Part shown: positions 32,921 to 42,139 of the stretch, one piece after another | How the letters are laid out: each line of letters opens with the position of its first letter | How positions within the stretch are numbered: position 1 is the first letter of the stretch | NCBI RefSeq assembly: GCF_009827305.1 | Contig: NZ_WTYJ01000003.1 | Span: 372,001-436,000 of the forward strand | Direction: 5' to 3' | DNA from: Croceibacterium xixiisoli | Lineage (GTDB): Bacteria; Pseudomonadota; Alphaproteobacteria; Sphingomonadales; Sphingomonadaceae | DNA: 64,000 nucleotides | The notes under the pieces: generated by a model | Told to the model about the DNA's origin: nothing | The model's database searches: none | What the model saw: only the letters and a program-made list of their open reading frames with translations | Made by a program: the position numbers and the translations under genes

Positions 32921-33736
32921 ATGGACAATGCGACGGATATGTCGGTGGGCGGGGAAAACGACCGCTGGATGCTGCTGGAACGCCAGTCCGATGAGGGCGG
33001 GTTCATGGTGGTACGGACCCGGGTCAATGACGACATTCATGAATGTGCACGGGCTAACCGGATCACCGCCGTCATTTGCGATATCGATGCACGACATGTG
33101 AACGACAGCGGGATGCCGCTTTGCATGGACGCGTTGTACGATCTTGAAGATCATCTCATCGCCATGGTCGCGGATCGTGCCGAACCCGGCTTCCACACAG
33201 CCAGCGCCACCGGCGACGGCAGGCGCACGATCTATTTCGTGCATGCGCCCGAACTCGACCTGGCTGCTGTGGTGGCAATGGTATCAAGCGATGTCGCGGT
33301 GATTGCATGCAATAGCCATTTCGCATTCAAAACCTATGACGCCTTTGTCACTCCGACCCAGCTCGATACGCAGGTCGATGGCGATCGAAGAGTGATCAGT
33401 TCCCTGAATACGCATGGTGATGACGGATCCATCCCCAGGAAGATCGATTTCTGGTTCTATGGTGATCGGGCAGACCTGGAGGGGCTTGCCGCAAATTTGT
33501 CTGCGTCAGGCCTGCTCATCGATCATTGGCTGGAAGACGAGACAGGGCTGGTCCTGACCTGTGACGCCCCTGCCAATTTCAGCACTTTTGCAGAACTGAC
33601 ACCCATGCTGCTTGAAGCGGCCGCGGCTTCAGGCGTTCGTTACGATGGCTGGGAAACGCTCGTGATCAAGGAACCTGAATCCCAGTCCAACCCGTCTTTC
33701 TTCAAGCGGCTGTTGGTGCAGGGTAAGGCTGATTGA
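32921..33736 (+). CDS. DUF695 plus RraB-domain protein
   Basis: Soluble 271-aa protein in two parts. Residues about 10-150 look like DUF695 (RWMLLERQSDEGGFMVVRTR). Residues 165-260 fit the RraB fold (RKIDFWFYGDRADLEGLAAN, and SGVRYDGWETLVI at the end). RraB inhibits RNase E in E. coli; whether this version does so is unknown. An ATG with AGAGG eight bases upstream starts the gene. Its divergent neighbour is the OmpR-type regulator. Confidence 0.75.
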   Translation: MDNATDMSVGGENDRWMLLERQSDEGGFMVVRTRVNDDIHECARANRITAVICDIDARHVNDSGMPLCMDALYDLEDHLIAMVADRAEPGFHTASATGDGRRTIYFVHAPELDLAAVVAMVSSDVAVIACNSHFAFKTYDAFVTPTQLDTQVDGDRRVISSLNTHGDDGSIPRKIDFWFYGDRADLEGLAANLSASGLLIDHWLEDETGLVLTCDAPANFSTFAELTPMLLEAAAASGVRYDGWETLVIKEPESQSNPSFFKRLLVQGKAD

Positions 33737-33797
33737 TTGCCGTTTTCGCGTGCCGGGTGGCGATGTTTGGCATCGGCCACCCGGGCGCTGCCGGCGG

Positions 33798-36700
33798 TCA
33801 CACTTCGTCTTCCACCTGCACTTCGTTCACATCCCCCTTTGACGCCGCCATTTCCCCCAGCGTCACATAATCCACCTTGCCCGTGCCCAGCACCGGCAGT
33901 CCCGCCAGGATGCGGATGTCGCGCGGCACCATCAGTTCGGTCACGCCATGGGCGCGCGCCCATTCCTGCAGGCTTTTCGCGTTGGCATCTGCTGCAGTGG
34001 TGAACAGCACCAGGGTTTCGCCCTTGCGCGGGTCTGGCCGGGTGACCACGGCATGCATGGCGTCTGGCCAGACGGAGGCGGCGTAGGATTCCACCGCCGG
34101 CAGAGAGACCATTTCCCCGCCGATCTTGGCGAAGCGTTTGGCCCGGCCGCGAATGGTGATGAAGCCAGCATCATCGAAAGTGACGATATCGCCGGTGTCG
34201 TGCCAGCCTGCCACCGGGGGTTGCAGCACGCCCGGGTCTGAGGCGAGCAGATAGCCGGCCATGACATTGGGCCCGCGAATGAACAGCCGGCCACCTGCCG
34301 CAATGCCGGGCACGGCATCCAGCCGCGCCTCGATCGCGGGGAGCAGGCGGCCCACCGTGCCGGCCTGGAAATGCATCGGGGTGTTGACCGCGATCACCGG
34401 GGCCGCCTCTGTTGCACCATAGCCTTCCAGCACGCGCAGGCCGAATTTCTCCGCATAGATGCGACGGGTTTCATCGCGCACTTTCTCGGCCCCGGCGAAG
34501 ATGTAGCGCAGCGAATAGAAATCATAGGAATGGGCCATGCGGGCATAGCCGGCCAGGAAGGTATCGGTGCCGAACATGATCGTGGCATTGGCATCATAGG
34601 CCAGCGCCGGGACGATGCGGTAATGCAGCGGACTGGGGTAAAACACGGTGCGAATGCCGTTGAACAGCGGCAGCAGCGTGCCGCCGGTCAGCCCGAAGCT
34701 GTGGAACACGGGCAGGGCGTTGAGCACCACATCGGCGGAATTGAAATCGATCCGTGCGGCAAGCTGCGCGCAATTGGCCAGCAGATTGCGATGGGTCAGC
34801 ACCACGCCCTTGGGCGCGCCTTCCGATCCGCTGGTGAACAGGATCACCGCCGGCGCATCGGGCGAAATGTCGAGTTTCCGATGACGCCGGGCGATGCCGC
34901 CGCGTGCCAGCAGGGCGCGCAGTTTTTCGCCGCCGCTGATCGTCTGGCCCAGATCTTCCAGCCAGACGATCCGCCGGCCATCGCCCTCCAGCGCGGCGAT
35001 GACATCGGCCAGTTTCGCCTGTTCGACAAAAGCGCGGGAGGTGACGATGGTGGCGATGGAACCGGTAACGCAGGCCGACCGGAGATTGGCGGCGCCGACG
35101 GTGAAGTTCAGCATGGCCGGCACGCGGCCGATACCCTGCAGCGCGAAAAAGGTGACGGCGACCGCGCTGACATTGGGCAGCAGCACGCCGACCGCTTCGC
35201 CCTGGCGCGTGCCCTGCGCCAGCCGCTTGCCGATCAGCCCGGCACCGATCAGCAGCCCATCATAGCTGAGCGGTTCGCGCTTCACATCTTCCACCACCAG
35301 CGCCTTGCCGCCGTGGATGTCGCGCGCGTCGGTCAGCGCGGTGAACAGCGTGCGCGATGTGTCCGACGTGTCGAAGATCATCCGGCTCATTTCATCATAG
35401 AGCCGCCGCCCGGCGATCGCCCGGCGCTGACGCGCGCTCATTTCGCCTTCGATGGTGAAGCGGCGCGGGGGCAATACGGTCAGGGTGATCTTCGGGAACC
35501 AGCGCAGCCGCACCTTGCCCTTCATGCGCGAGAACGGGGTATATTGTGGCCCGTCCAGCCGCACGGGGATCAGCGGGGCATCGGCCTTGTCCGCAACCAT
35601 GCCGGGCCCGTCGAACACTTTCATCAGGGCACCGGTGCGGGTGATGCGTCCCTCGGGGAAGATCACCAGCGTCTGCCCTTCCTTCACCGCCTTGACCATG
35701 GCCTTGGCCGCCATCGGATTGGTGGGATCGACCGGGAAGCTGCGGAACAGGCTCAGGAACGGGCGCACCGCCAGGCTGCGGGCGATATGGGTGTTGATGG
35801 CGAAGGTGGGCTTGCCCGCCAGGAAGGCGCCCAGGATCAGCCCATCGAGGAAGCTGAGATGGTTGACCACGACCACCGCGCGTTCCCCCGGTGCGGGCAT
35901 ATGTTCGGCGCCATGCACCTCCACCCGGTAAAACAGCCGCAGCGTGGCGCGGATCACATCCTTGAACAGGGTTTCGGGCAGCAGCCATACGCTCATCAGC
36001 GCGACGCCCAGCGTGGCGAAGCCGAGCACGCCGATCAGCCCGGGCACCGCCATGCCAGCAGCAAGCAGGCCGGTGATCGCCAGCACGGCCACCACGGTGA
36101 CCCCGGCATTGACGATATTGTTGGCCGCGATGATCCGCGATCGTTCTTCGGGTGGGCTGTGGACCTGGATGATGGCGTAGAGCGGCACGATGAACATGCC
36201 GCCAGCGAAGGCGATCACCGCCAGATCGATGAGGATGCGCCAGGAGCCAGGGGTGGCCAGGAACTGCGCGGTGGAGGCGCCGGCCGTGCGGACGGAAAAT
36301 CCGCTGGTCGAGAGCCACAGATCGATCAGCCCGAGCGAGAGCAGCAGGGCGGAAATGGGCACATAGCGGGCCGAGACCGCGCCGCCGAGCAGCTTGTTCA
36401 CGGTGATCGATCCGATCGCGATCATGACCGAGAACACGATCAGGAACAGCGTGGCAACTTCCTGCTGCGCGGCGAGCGTGCCGCTGACCAGCGGGGCAAA
36501 TTCCGACACCAGCACCGCGCCGGCGGAAAAGAACCAGCTGATCCCCAGAATGGCGAGCCACACGCCGCGCCCGTGCTGGGCCGTGCGCAGGATCTGCCAG
36601 GTGCCGCGCCAGATGTTCCAGTCCAGCGGCTCTGCCTGGCGCAGCGGCGGGGCGGGGGGAATGGCGAAGGCGGCGACCAGCCCCAGGGCGGCGATGCCCA

Positions 36701-37232
36701 TGGCGACCAGGCCAGCCTCCCACGCGGGAATCACGCCGGCGAGCAATTGCCCGCCCAGAATGGCCAGGAAGGTGCCGGCTTCGAACAGGCCGGTGCCGCC
36801 CATGATTTCCTGCGGGGCGAGATGCTGCGGCAGGATGGAGAATTTGACCGGGCCGAACAGGGTAGAATGCAGCCCCATCAGGAACAGGCTGGCCAGCAGG
36901 ACGGGGATCGACTGATACCAGAAGCCGCCCAGCGCCAGCGCCATGATGCCGACCTCCGCCCCCTTGATCCAGCGGACCAGCCGCGCCTTGTCCACCATGT
37001 CGGCCACTTGCCCGGCCAGGGCGGAGAACAGGAAATAGGGCAGGATGAAGAGGCCGGTGGCGACCGCGGCCAGCATCTCCGCCTTGTCCGGCTGGGTGGC
37101 GAAGATGCCGAAATTGGCCAGGAACAGCATGGCGAACTTCAGCAGATTGTCGTTGAAGGCACCCAGGAACTGCACCACGAACATCGGGGCGAAGCGGCGC
37201 CTGGTCAGCAGGGACAGATCGGGTGCGGACAT
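33798..37232 (-). CDS. aas: MFS-acyltransferase-acyl-ACP synthetase fusion (LplT-Aas type)
   Basis: Three-part phospholipid-recycling protein, 1144 aa. Residues 1-420 form a 12-helix MFS transporter like the lysophospholipid flippase LplT (RRFAPMFVVQFLGAFNDNLL). Residues about 430-620 are a PlsC-type acyltransferase, with HLSFLD (H-X4-D) near 457 and FPEGRITRTG. Residues 650-1144 are an AMP-forming acyl-acyl-carrier-protein synthetase, with ILFTSGSEGAPKGVVLTHRN near 800 and ATEAAPVIAVNTPMH. Together they would import lysophospholipid and re-acylate it at the inner membrane. In E. coli these are two proteins; the fused form is common in alphaproteobacteria. Confidence 0.93.
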   Translation of the reverse strand: MSAPDLSLLTRRRFAPMFVVQFLGAFNDNLLKFAMLFLANFGIFATQPDKAEMLAAVATGLFILPYFLFSALAGQVADMVDKARLVRWIKGAEVGIMALALGGFWYQSIPVLLASLFLMGLHSTLFGPVKFSILPQHLAPQEIMGGTGLFEAGTFLAILGGQLLAGVIPAWEAGLVAMGIAALGLVAAFAIPPAPPLRQAEPLDWNIWRGTWQILRTAQHGRGVWLAILGISWFFSAGAVLVSEFAPLVSGTLAAQQEVATLFLIVFSVMIAIGSITVNKLLGGAVSARYVPISALLLSLGLIDLWLSTSGFSVRTAGASTAQFLATPGSWRILIDLAVIAFAGGMFIVPLYAIIQVHSPPEERSRIIAANNIVNAGVTVVAVLAITGLLAAGMAVPGLIGVLGFATLGVALMSVWLLPETLFKDVIRATLRLFYRVEVHGAEHMPAPGERAVVVVNHLSFLDGLILGAFLAGKPTFAINTHIARSLAVRPFLSLFRSFPVDPTNPMAAKAMVKAVKEGQTLVIFPEGRITRTGALMKVFDGPGMVADKADAPLIPVRLDGPQYTPFSRMKGKVRLRWFPKITLTVLPPRRFTIEGEMSARQRRAIAGRRLYDEMSRMIFDTSDTSRTLFTALTDARDIHGGKALVVEDVKREPLSYDGLLIGAGLIGKRLAQGTRQGEAVGVLLPNVSAVAVTFFALQGIGRVPAMLNFTVGAANLRSACVTGSIATIVTSRAFVEQAKLADVIAALEGDGRRIVWLEDLGQTISGGEKLRALLARGGIARRHRKLDISPDAPAVILFTSGSEGAPKGVVLTHRNLLANCAQLAARIDFNSADVVLNALPVFHSFGLTGGTLLPLFNGIRTVFYPSPLHYRIVPALAYDANATIMFGTDTFLAGYARMAHSYDFYSLRYIFAGAEKVRDETRRIYAEKFGLRVLEGYGATEAAPVIAVNTPMHFQAGTVGRLLPAIEARLDAVPGIAAGGRLFIRGPNVMAGYLLASDPGVLQPPVAGWHDTGDIVTFDDAGFITIRGRAKRFAKIGGEMVSLPAVESYAASVWPDAMHAVVTRPDPRKGETLVLFTTAADANAKSLQEWARAHGVTELMVPRDIRILAGLPVLGTGKVDYVTLGEMAASKGDVNEVQVEDEV

Positions 37233-37361
37233 GAGTACCTCTGTGCTGAAAGTGCGGGAGTGAATAGGCCGGCGGATATTACGGGCGGTTTAAGGCTGAT
37301 CCTGCCGCAAGCGAATCCATGACCGAATCCTTCATATCCATCTGGCTATCGATAAAATGAT

Positions 37362-37388
37362 CAGTGTTCAATAATTAAATTATCACTG
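37362..37388. promoter_or_regulatory. AT-rich inverted repeat upstream of sterol desaturase/TetR operon
   Basis: CAGTG (37362-37366) and CACTG (37384-37388) flank an AT-only 17-base core, in an AT-rich island between the divergent aas fusion and the desaturase gene. It is a plausible operator for the TetR protein encoded at the end of the operon; the symmetry is short. Confidence 0.4.
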
Positions 37389-37448
37389 TTTAATTTTTGC
37401 CGAAGCCGGGTTATGAGCATCCCGGGAACAAGCACGAGAGGTGTGGCT

Positions 37449-38600
37449 ATGAAGCGAGGATTGCTGAAGCAGCTGGGGCGCGATCTGGAGGCGCCGATCG
37501 AGGCGCGCGGATTCGGCACCGGTTGGTTCTCCGGCTTTTTCGCGCTGGTGCTGGCGATTTTCGGCCTGTGCTGTGTGCTCGCGCTGCGCTGGCCCGAATG
37601 GACCGCACTGCCCGAACTGGCCGTGCTGCGCGACAATCCATCCTTCCGCATGGTGGTCCATGGCGTGTTGCTGGCGGCTTATGCGCTGGCGCTGCTGAGC
37701 CTGTTGCTGCGCCCGCGCAAGGCGCTGGGGCTGACGGCGCTGCTGATCGCGCTGGCGGCCACGATCCTGGGCGGGGCGGCGGTGCAGGCGCGCGAAACGC
37801 ATGACTGGGGCATCTTCTTCGGGGTCGATTTCTTCGCCGTGAACATGATCGCGACCGGGCTGATGTTCGCGCCGGTGGAACGGCTGTTCCCGCACAAGGC
37901 GAGTCAGCGGCTGTTCCGCACCGAATGGCGGGAGGATCTGTTCTATTTCCTCGTCAGCTCGATGATGGTGCAGCTGCTCACCTTCCTCAATCTGGCGCCA
38001 TCAAGCTATATCAATGCCCATGTTAACTGGCTGGCCGGCACGCGGGAATTCGTGTCCGGCCTGCCGTGGCTGGTGCAGTTCGCGGCGGCGATGTTCCTGA
38101 CCGATCTGGCGCAATACTGGTTCCACCGCATGTTCCACCGCGTGCCGTTCCTCTGGGGGTTCCATGCGGTGCACCACAGCGCGAAATCGATGGACTGGCT
38201 GGCCGGGGCGCGGATGCATTTCATCGAGATCGTGCTGCTGCGGTCGGTGACCTCGCTGCCGCTGCTGACGCTCGGCTTCCTGCCCTCGGTCATGCAGGCT
38301 TATGTCGGGGTGGTCTATGTCTGGTCGTCGCTGCTGCATGCCAATGTGCGCGGCGATTTCAACGCGCTGGGCCAGTGGATCGCGCTGCCGCGGTTCCACC
38401 ATTGGCATCATGCGATCGAGCGGGAAGGGGTGGACAAGAATTTCGCCATCCACTTCCCGATTCTGGACCGGATCTTCGGCACCTATTACCTGCCTGAAAG
38501 CCGATGGCCGTCCGGCTATGGCGTGCCGGAGAAGGTGCCCAGCGGCTATTTCGCCCAGTTCACATATCCCTTCGTCCGGAAGCGTCGCAAAAATGGGTAG
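37449..38600 (+). CDS. sterol desaturase/fatty acid hydroxylase family protein
   Basis: Integral-membrane di-iron oxygenase of the fatty-acid hydroxylase superfamily, 383 aa. Several N-terminal hydrophobic helices (FFALVLAIFGLCCVLALRW, VLLAAYALALLSLLL) precede the metal-binding boxes HRMFH near 225, HAVHH near 238 and HHWHH near 316. The ATG at 37449 has GAGAGG seven bases before it. Members hydroxylate or desaturate lipids such as fatty acids, carotenoids or hopanoids; the substrate here is unknown. The TetR gene downstream overlaps it by eight bases. Confidence 0.9.
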   Translation: MKRGLLKQLGRDLEAPIEARGFGTGWFSGFFALVLAIFGLCCVLALRWPEWTALPELAVLRDNPSFRMVVHGVLLAAYALALLSLLLRPRKALGLTALLIALAATILGGAAVQARETHDWGIFFGVDFFAVNMIATGLMFAPVERLFPHKASQRLFRTEWREDLFYFLVSSMMVQLLTFLNLAPSSYINAHVNWLAGTREFVSGLPWLVQFAAAMFLTDLAQYWFHRMFHRVPFLWGFHAVHHSAKSMDWLAGARMHFIEIVLLRSVTSLPLLTLGFLPSVMQAYVGVVYVWSSLLHANVRGDFNALGQWIALPRFHHWHHAIEREGVDKNFAIHFPILDRIFGTYYLPESRWPSGYGVPEKVPSGYFAQFTYPFVRKRRKNG

Positions 38601-39183
38601 GCGGTCAGACCACAGCCGCGCGGAATTGCGCGAAATGATCATCACCGAAGGCCACCGGCAGATGCAGGAGGTCGGCTTTGCGCGGTTTTCCGCGCGGGAG
38701 GTGGCCAAAAGGATCGGCTATTCGATCGGCACGCTCTACAATGTGTTCGGCAATTATGACGGCATGATCCTGGCCATCAACGGCCGCACGCTGGACAGCT
38801 GGCGTGGCTTCCTGGACAGCCAGCTGGCGAAAGCCGGGCCGGATGCCGACCGGCTGAAATGCGCGATCGATGCCTATTTCGAATTCGCCATTGCCCATCG
38901 CCATGCCTGGGCCGCGCTCTATGATTTCCGCCTGCCGGAAGAGGTGCCGCTGCCCGAATTCTATCAGGACAAGATCACCGGCATCATGGATCTGGTGGTG
39001 CGGGAAGTGGCGCTGGTGCTGCCGCCCGACCGGCAGGATGAGGCCGTGCCGCTGGCCCGATCGCTGCTGGCGACCGTGCATGGTCATTGCGCCTTCACGC
39101 TGAACGGCACCTTCGCTTTGCTGGGGGAGACCGACCCGCTGGCTGCTGCGCTGCAGCGGGTGAACGAGGCGCTGGCGCGATAG
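38593..39183 (+). CDS. TetR-family regulator
   Basis: 196-aa repressor-type protein. The N-terminal helix-turn-helix (about 10-58) reads EMIITEGHRQMQEVGFARFS, AREVAKRIGYSIGTLYNVF. The C-terminal ligand domain (WHG-type: FEFAIAHRHAWAALYDFRLP) is helical. Its ATG lies inside the last codons of the desaturase gene, so both are cotranscribed and it probably regulates that operon. Confidence 0.9.
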   Translation: MGRRSDHSRAELREMIITEGHRQMQEVGFARFSAREVAKRIGYSIGTLYNVFGNYDGMILAINGRTLDSWRGFLDSQLAKAGPDADRLKCAIDAYFEFAIAHRHAWAALYDFRLPEEVPLPEFYQDKITGIMDLVVREVALVLPPDRQDEAVPLARSLLATVHGHCAFTLNGTFALLGETDPLAAALQRVNEALAR

Positions 39184-39213
39184 CGTTGGCGCAGGGGTTT
39201 GCGTTTTTGCTCC

Positions 39214-39235
39214 ATATAGGGTACCCCCCTATCCC
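39214..39235. promoter_or_regulatory. DmeR/RcnR-type operator abutting the start codon
   Basis: ATATAGGG-TACCCCCCTA-TCCC (core TACCCCCCTA at 39222-39231) is a TA-flanked six-C tract like the sites bound by RcnR/DmeR-family metal repressors. It ends directly at the ATG of the repressor gene, where a ribosome site would normally be. Confidence 0.7.
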
Positions 39236-39511
39236 ATGGCGCATCATTCACACGATCGGGATCGGATTCTCGCCCGCGTCCGCCGCATTGGCGGGTTGAT
39301 TGCCGCGATCGAACGGTCGGTCGAGGGCGATGCGCCGTGCCGTGACACGCTGCATCTGGTGGCGGGGGTGCGCGGCGCGGTCGGCGGGTTGATGGATGAG
39401 CTGATCGAGGAACAGCTGCGCGAACATGTCGCAGCGCCGGGCTTGAGCGATGCCGAGCGCAGCGAAGCGGCCCAGGAAATTGCGACGCTGCTGCGCCGCT
39501 ATGCGAAATAG
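39236..39511 (+). CDS. dmeR: DmeR/RcnR-like metal-sensing repressor (CsoR/FrmR family)
   Basis: All-helical DNA-binding metalloregulator, 91 aa. Metal-sensing residues of the RcnR group are visible: N-terminal histidines (MAHHSHD), a cysteine near 35 (DAPCRDTLHLV) and a histidine near 60 (QLREHV). RILARVRRIGGLIAAIERSV opens the family domain. It is followed nine bases later by the CDF transporter gene, the dmeRF arrangement of rhizobia and sphingomonads. It should release the operator when Co(II) or Ni(II) binds. Confidence 0.85.
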   Translation: MAHHSHDRDRILARVRRIGGLIAAIERSVEGDAPCRDTLHLVAGVRGAVGGLMDELIEEQLREHVAAPGLSDAERSEAAQEIATLLRRYAK

Positions 39512-39519
39512 GACGGAAT

Positions 39520-40551
39520 GTGAGCATCGATCTGGATAGCCGGCGGCAGACGCATGATTTCCTGGGCGCGTCGCATGATGAAAATGCGAAGCGGACGCTG
39601 TGGGTGGTGGCGCTGACCGCCGTGATGATGGTGATCGAGATCATCGCCGGTTACTGGACCGGATCGATGGCGTTGCTGGCGGATGGTTTCCACATGGCGA
39701 CCCACGCCGGGGCACTGGGGATCGCCGCGATCGCCTATCGTTATGCCAAGGCCAATGTCGGCAACACCCGCTTCAGTTTCGGCACCGGCAAGATCGGCGA
39801 ACTGGCCGGCTTCGCCTCCGCCATGGTGCTGGGCATGGTGGCGTTGGGGATCGCGTGGGAATCGGTGATCCGCCTGGCCAACCCGACCGGCGTGGCCTTT
39901 GGCGAGGCGACCATCGTCGCCGTGGTCGGGCTGGTGGTCAATCTGGTCAGTGCCGCGCTGCTGATGGGTGGGCACAGCCATGGGCATGGGCATGGGCATG
40001 GCCATGGCCATCACCACAGCCATGCGCATCACCACCATCACCATGATGACGATGATCACGATCATCAGCATGGACACGATCATGACGATGATCATGGGCA
40101 CGGTACTGCGACGAAGCCGGGCAAAAAAACCGGCCATGACAACAATTTGCGCGCCGCCTATGTCCATGTGCTGGCCGATGCGCTGACATCGGTGCTGGCG
40201 ATCGTCGCGCTGCTAGCCGGGCGCTATCTCGGCTGGGTGTGGCTGGATCCGCTGATGGGCATCGTCGGCGCCGTGGTGATCACCCGCTGGGCCTGGTCGC
40301 TGATGCGCGACACCGGCGCGATCCTGCTCGATATGGCGGACCCGCAGCTGCTGAAGGAAATCCATGATTGCGTCGAGGCGCCTGGCGATGCGCGGATTGC
40401 GGATGTGCATATCTGGCAGGTCGGCCCGCAGGCGCATGCCGCGATCGTGGATGTGATCGGCCATGTGACCCCGGCACAGATCCGTCAGCGGCTGCTGCCC
40501 GTACATGAGATTGCCCATCTGACCGTGGCGGTGGAACCGCCGCACGGCTGA
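39520..40551 (+). CDS. dmeF: Co(II)/Ni(II) efflux transporter DmeF (CDF family)
   Basis: Six-helix cation diffusion facilitator of the inner membrane, 343 aa; exports cobalt and nickel in exchange for protons. Metal-site residues include LLADGFHMATHAGAL in helix II and HVLADALTSVLAIVALL in helix V. The loop between helices IV and V (about 150-196) is a run of His-Gly and His-Asp repeats (HGHGHGHGHHHSHAHHHHHH). The GTG start is used because the only nearby ATG is followed at once by a stop. Translated just after the repressor. Confidence 0.92.
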   Translation: MSIDLDSRRQTHDFLGASHDENAKRTLWVVALTAVMMVIEIIAGYWTGSMALLADGFHMATHAGALGIAAIAYRYAKANVGNTRFSFGTGKIGELAGFASAMVLGMVALGIAWESVIRLANPTGVAFGEATIVAVVGLVVNLVSAALLMGGHSHGHGHGHGHGHHHSHAHHHHHHDDDDHDHQHGHDHDDDHGHGTATKPGKKTGHDNNLRAAYVHVLADALTSVLAIVALLAGRYLGWVWLDPLMGIVGAVVITRWAWSLMRDTGAILLDMADPQLLKEIHDCVEAPGDARIADVHIWQVGPQAHAAIVDVIGHVTPAQIRQRLLPVHEIAHLTVAVEPPHG

Positions 40552-40724
40552 GGGCGGGAAGGCTTCCGCCAGGCTGGAAGCCTCGAAAATCCCATCCAAA
40601 CACCGATCATATGCAGATCGCGTTTTGTCGATCTCGAATTCCAATGCCCGGCTTCGATATTTGGCCGCCATCCCGATCGCATCAATCCTGATGTCGATCG
40701 ACGGACAAGCGGGAATATCTGCAT

Positions 40725-41573
40725 ATGAACGGCATCAAATTCGTCGGCGCGATGTGTGTTTCGGTGATGGCTTGCGGTGTGATCGCATCGCCATCCCATG
40801 CGCAGGATGCGGCGGTGGAGGGGGCGGATTCCGGTTCCGTCACCGTGAACGGATCGGTCACCCTGGCATCGGATTACCGGTTTCGCGGTGTATCGCAGAC
40901 CGATGGCAACATGACGGTGCAGGGCGGGCTGACCGTCAGCCACGACAGCGGGCTTTATGCCGGCGCCTGGGCTTCCAACCTGGCAGGTTGGGGCACGTTC
41001 GGCGGTGCCAATATGGAGCTGGACCTGTTGCTGGGCTTCAAGGCCGATCTGGGCGGTGGGGCAATGCTGGACACCGGGCTGATCTGGTACATGTATCCCG
41101 GCGGCGCGGATGATACGGATTTTGCCGAAATCTATGCGAAACTGTCCGGCACCACCGGTCCGCTGACCCTGACGGGCGGGGTGCAATATGCGCCCAAGCA
41201 ATATGCCCTGGCCAATGTGTCGAACGCGCCCGACAGTGCCGGCCAGACGCAGGACAATCTCTATCTGTTTGCCGATGGCCTGATGGCGGTGCCCGAAACG
41301 CCCTTCACCGTGAAGGCGCACATCGGCTATTCGGATGGCAATCCCGGGCTTGGCCCCAATGGCACGAGCGTCAGCCCCACGGGTTCCTATTGGGATTGGA
41401 TGCTGGGCGTCGATACCAGCTGGCGCAATCTGACTCTGGGCGTGGCCTATGTCGATACCGACATCAGCGATGCAGAGGCGCTGCGCCTGCAGCCCAATTT
41501 CAGCAAGGGGCAGGACGGCAGCGGATCGATTGCCGATGGCACGGTGGTGCTCAGCCTGACGGCGGCGTTCTGA
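40725..41573 (+). CDS. TorF-family putative porin
   Basis: Outer-membrane beta-barrel, 282 aa, of the TorF/Gcw_chp family. The signal peptide MNGIKFVGAMCVSVMACGVI ends at SHAQ. The signature VTLASDYRFRGVSQTDGN is at residues 45-62, with alternating strands and a terminal aromatic residue (LTAAF). Members are thought to be porins; substrate unknown. It sits upstream of the kdp operon on the same strand. Confidence 0.85.
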   Translation: MNGIKFVGAMCVSVMACGVIASPSHAQDAAVEGADSGSVTVNGSVTLASDYRFRGVSQTDGNMTVQGGLTVSHDSGLYAGAWASNLAGWGTFGGANMELDLLLGFKADLGGGAMLDTGLIWYMYPGGADDTDFAEIYAKLSGTTGPLTLTGGVQYAPKQYALANVSNAPDSAGQTQDNLYLFADGLMAVPETPFTVKAHIGYSDGNPGLGPNGTSVSPTGSYWDWMLGVDTSWRNLTLGVAYVDTDISDAEALRLQPNFSKGQDGSGSIADGTVVLSLTAAF

Positions 41574-41603
41574 GCGGCGCGGGCGCAGGTGCGGGCCGAT
41601 ATC

Positions 41604-41882
41604 ATGTTGCAACCGGGCAGCATCATCCGCGTGCCGCAGCCGTGGTATGTCGATCCAGCCCTGCGCCTGGGCGGTGCGGGGCTGATCGCCCTGGCCGTGG
41701 GCGCCATCTTGCTGCTGGTGAGCATGGTCCGCACGATCCCGTTCCACCCGGCCACGGCGGCGGAGCTGGGCCTGGCGGCCGCCGCTGTGCTGGGCGCGAG
41801 CGGGGGCAGCGTCATGCTGTGGCAGGGGGCGCGGATGTTCGATCGCGTGGTCATCGCCAAATCCCCAGGCGGTTGGCTTTGA
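41604..41882 (+). CDS. small two-helix membrane protein, unrecognised
   Basis: 92-aa open frame with two hydrophobic stretches (LGGAGLIALAVGAILLLVSM and LGLAAAAVLGASGGSVMLW) and a short basic tail. No family is recognised. It lies between the porin and the kdp genes on the same strand, and base composition is as for its neighbours. The ribosome site is weak, so a chance frame remains possible. Confidence 0.4.
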   Translation: MLQPGSIIRVPQPWYVDPALRLGGAGLIALAVGAILLLVSMVRTIPFHPATAAELGLAAAAVLGASGGSVMLWQGARMFDRVVIAKSPGGWL

Positions 41883-42139
41883 CCCCGTGCCGGCGGGCGC
41901 AAACACTATGCAAAACATATTCCGATCGGCCGGGGCCGATCTCGCAATGAAACGCTGACCGGGCCTAATTGCGCATCCTCTTGCTGTGTTCCCCCGCCCT
42001 CCCGGCGTGGGCGCAGGCTGACAGGGGGCCGGAATATGGTGGCGCATGACAGGGGCGGCCGGGCTGCGGTCGCCATCACGGGGCCACTGCCGGCGCGTAT
42101 TTCGGGCAGTGGCGCCCGCTATCCAAGGAACATCTGACT

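Noticed and set aside
34371-37322. 983-codon plus-strand open frame
   Set aside because: Antisense to the MFS-acyltransferase-synthetase gene, with His/Gln/Gly/Asp-rich low-complexity translation and no motifs.
39966-40107. Run of CAT/GGG-type triplets that looks like a simple repeat
   Set aside because: It encodes the His-rich cytoplasmic loop of the DmeF transporter, a normal feature of CDF metal exporters.
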